In this document: positions 63,190 through 64,000 of the stretch, in pieces
How positions within the stretch are numbered: position 1 is the first letter of the stretch
Layout of the letters: each line of letters starts with the position of its first letter
NCBI RefSeq assembly: GCF_025630775.1
Contig: NZ_JAOSZE010000016.1
Span: forward strand, 1-64,000
Length of the DNA stretch: 64,000 nt
Source of the DNA: Actinoplanes sp. KI2
GTDB taxonomy: Bacteria; Actinomycetota; Actinomycetes; Mycobacteriales; Micromonosporaceae
Direction: 5' to 3'
The notes under the pieces: model-generated
Told to the model about the DNA's origin: nothing
What the model saw: only the letters and a program-made list of their open reading frames with translations
The model's database searches: none
Made by a program: the position numbers and the translations under genes

Positions 63190-63702
63190 GTGAGTTTCCC
63201 TCGGCGAGTGCGCGGACTGGCGTACCTGACGTTCTATCGGCTGCCGCTGCCCGTACGCCGTGGGCTGGCGAAGCTGATCTCGCCCCGGTACGTGGTCGGC
63301 GCGGTCACCATCCTGCGCGACTCGGAGGTGGCCGACGGTCCCGACCGCCTGGTCCTGCTCCGCCAGCCGCACCGCGGTGGCTGGGGCCTGCCGGCCGGCC
63401 TGCTGAAGAAGCACGAGCAGCCGGTGGTCGGCGCGGCCCGCGAGCTCTTCGAGGAGACCGGCGTCCGGGTCGACCCCGCCGACATGACCGCCGCCTCGCC
63501 GAACGCGGTCATTCACGTGGTCGGCGTCGTCGACACGGTCTTCCTCGCCTCGGTCCCGGCGTCGACCACGCCGCTGGTGGTGGACGGCGCCGAGGTGCTG
63601 GAGGCGGCCTGGTTCCCGGTCGACGACCTCCCCCGGCTCAGCGCCAACACGGCCCTGCTCCTCGGCCGCTACGGCATCGGCCCGATGGCCAACGCCGAGT
63701 GA
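63190..63702 (+). CDS. NUDIX hydrolase
   Basis: A 170-aa protein with the NUDIX box GLLKKHEQPVVGAARELF followed by EETGV (Gx5Ex7REUXEExGU). It hydrolyses a nucleoside diphosphate linked to another moiety; the substrate is unknown. GTG 63190 lies 7 nt after TAGCCT (leaderless). It may be co-transcribed with the next gene, 5 bp downstream. Confidence 0.9.
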   Translation: MSFPRRVRGLAYLTFYRLPLPVRRGLAKLISPRYVVGAVTILRDSEVADGPDRLVLLRQPHRGGWGLPAGLLKKHEQPVVGAARELFEETGVRVDPADMTAASPNAVIHVVGVVDTVFLASVPASTTPLVVDGAEVLEAAWFPVDDLPRLSANTALLLGRYGIGPMANAE

Positions 63703-63707
63703 GCGAC

Positions 63708-64000
63708 ATGCCCGAGATCGGCGCCGTGATCCTGGCCGCCGGCGAGGGTCAGCGTCTCCGCCCGCTGACCGAGGAGCTGCCCAAGGCGCTCTGCCCGGTC
63801 GGCAACGTCCCGCTGCTCGACCGGGCGCTGGCCCGGGTGGCCGCGCTGGGCCTGCCCGCCGCCGTCAACGCGGCCTACCTTGCCGACCGGATCGTCGCCC
63901 ATGTCGGCGACCGGGCCCATCTCTCGGTCGAGCCCGCGCCGCTGGGCACCGCCGGCGGCGTGGCCCGCCTCAGATCCTGGATCGACGGCCGCGGCGTCCT
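63708..64000 (+). CDS. Nucleotidyltransferase (sugar-phosphate type), 5' part only
   Basis: Ninety-seven codons reach the window end. GAVILAAGEGQRLRPLTEEL followed by PKALCPVGNVPLLD is the NTP-transferase signature of sugar-1-phosphate nucleotidyltransferases, and EPAPLGTAGGVA follows. It probably makes an NDP-sugar; specificity is not readable. Confidence 0.88.
   Translation, partial: MPEIGAVILAAGEGQRLRPLTEELPKALCPVGNVPLLDRALARVAALGLPAAVNAAYLADRIVAHVGDRAHLSVEPAPLGTAGGVARLRSWIDGRGV

Overview
This is a very GC-rich actinobacterial chromosome segment, most likely from the Micromonosporaceae (Actinoplanes-like). The evidence is near-universal G/C at third codon positions, GTG and TTG starts, a Crp/PASTA-kinase/PIM-glycosyltransferase gene set, and a gene order shared with the Mycobacterium tuberculosis pknL-aroG-pimB neighbourhood. 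The assignment is inferred from gene content only. No rRNA, tRNA, CRISPR array, complete IS element or prophage was recognised.

Layout. 1-4.4 kb: partial LysR regulator divergent from the succinate dehydrogenase operon sdhCAB. 4.5-14.5 kb: accessory genes: TetR with a divergent FAD monooxygenase, a caspase-like/GAF-like/EAL fusion protein (the most unusual protein here), an HTH-MFS pair, an ABM-fold protein, an HNH nuclease and a MarR-MFS pair. 14.5-21.3 kb: CDP-alcohol phosphatidyltransferase, metF, polyprenyl (GGPP) synthase, a two-gene split lycopene cyclase behind an Rv2175c-like DNA-binding protein, a PASTA kinase and endonuclease IV. 21.4-26 kb: intergenic repeats, LysR with a glutamine-amidotransferase-like protein, an antitoxin/PIN-toxin pair, sialidase and a DinB-fold protein. 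26-30 kb: threonine aldolase, class II DAHP synthase and a secreted chitinase. 30-36 kb: a glutathione peroxidase remnant, DUF429, a zinc-type quinone oxidoreductase, AraC, an ECF41 sigma factor with its carboxymuconolactone-decarboxylase partner, proC and phosphofructokinase. 36-42 kb: RNase AS, a kinase-like phosphotransferase, Crp, PlsC and OtsA. 42-50 kb: a flavin monooxygenase coupled to a serine-less alpha/beta-hydrolase, an endonuclease/phosphatase-fold protein, ROK glucokinase, an SRPBCC protein and a NarL-type two-component system. 50-64 kb: DUF4395 and a thioredoxin-like protein separated by a MarR-MFS pair, a frameshifted ABC exporter, a PimB-like glycosyltransferase with an M48 protease, a NYN nuclease, a DnaQ/UvrC-like nuclease, a RelA/SpoT homologue, NUDIX, and a nucleotidyltransferase cut by the window end.

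Regulatory architecture. About eighteen starts sit 6 or 7 nt after a TANNNT -10 hexamer, the pattern expected of leaderless mRNAs, and these were used to choose starts. Inverted repeats overlap several of these promoters (TetR, both MarR, the HTH gene, LysR). Two families of short dispersed intergenic repeats lie directly after stop codons.

How the genes fit together. Central metabolism (Sdh, PFK, glucokinase, DAHP synthase, P5C reductase, MTHFR) is interleaved with envelope and lipid genes (GGPP synthase, PlsC, PimB, CDP-alcohol transferase) and signalling genes (PASTA kinase with Rv2175c homologue, Rel, EAL protein, Crp, HK/RR). Accessory drug-efflux/regulator pairs appear to have been inserted around the conserved core.
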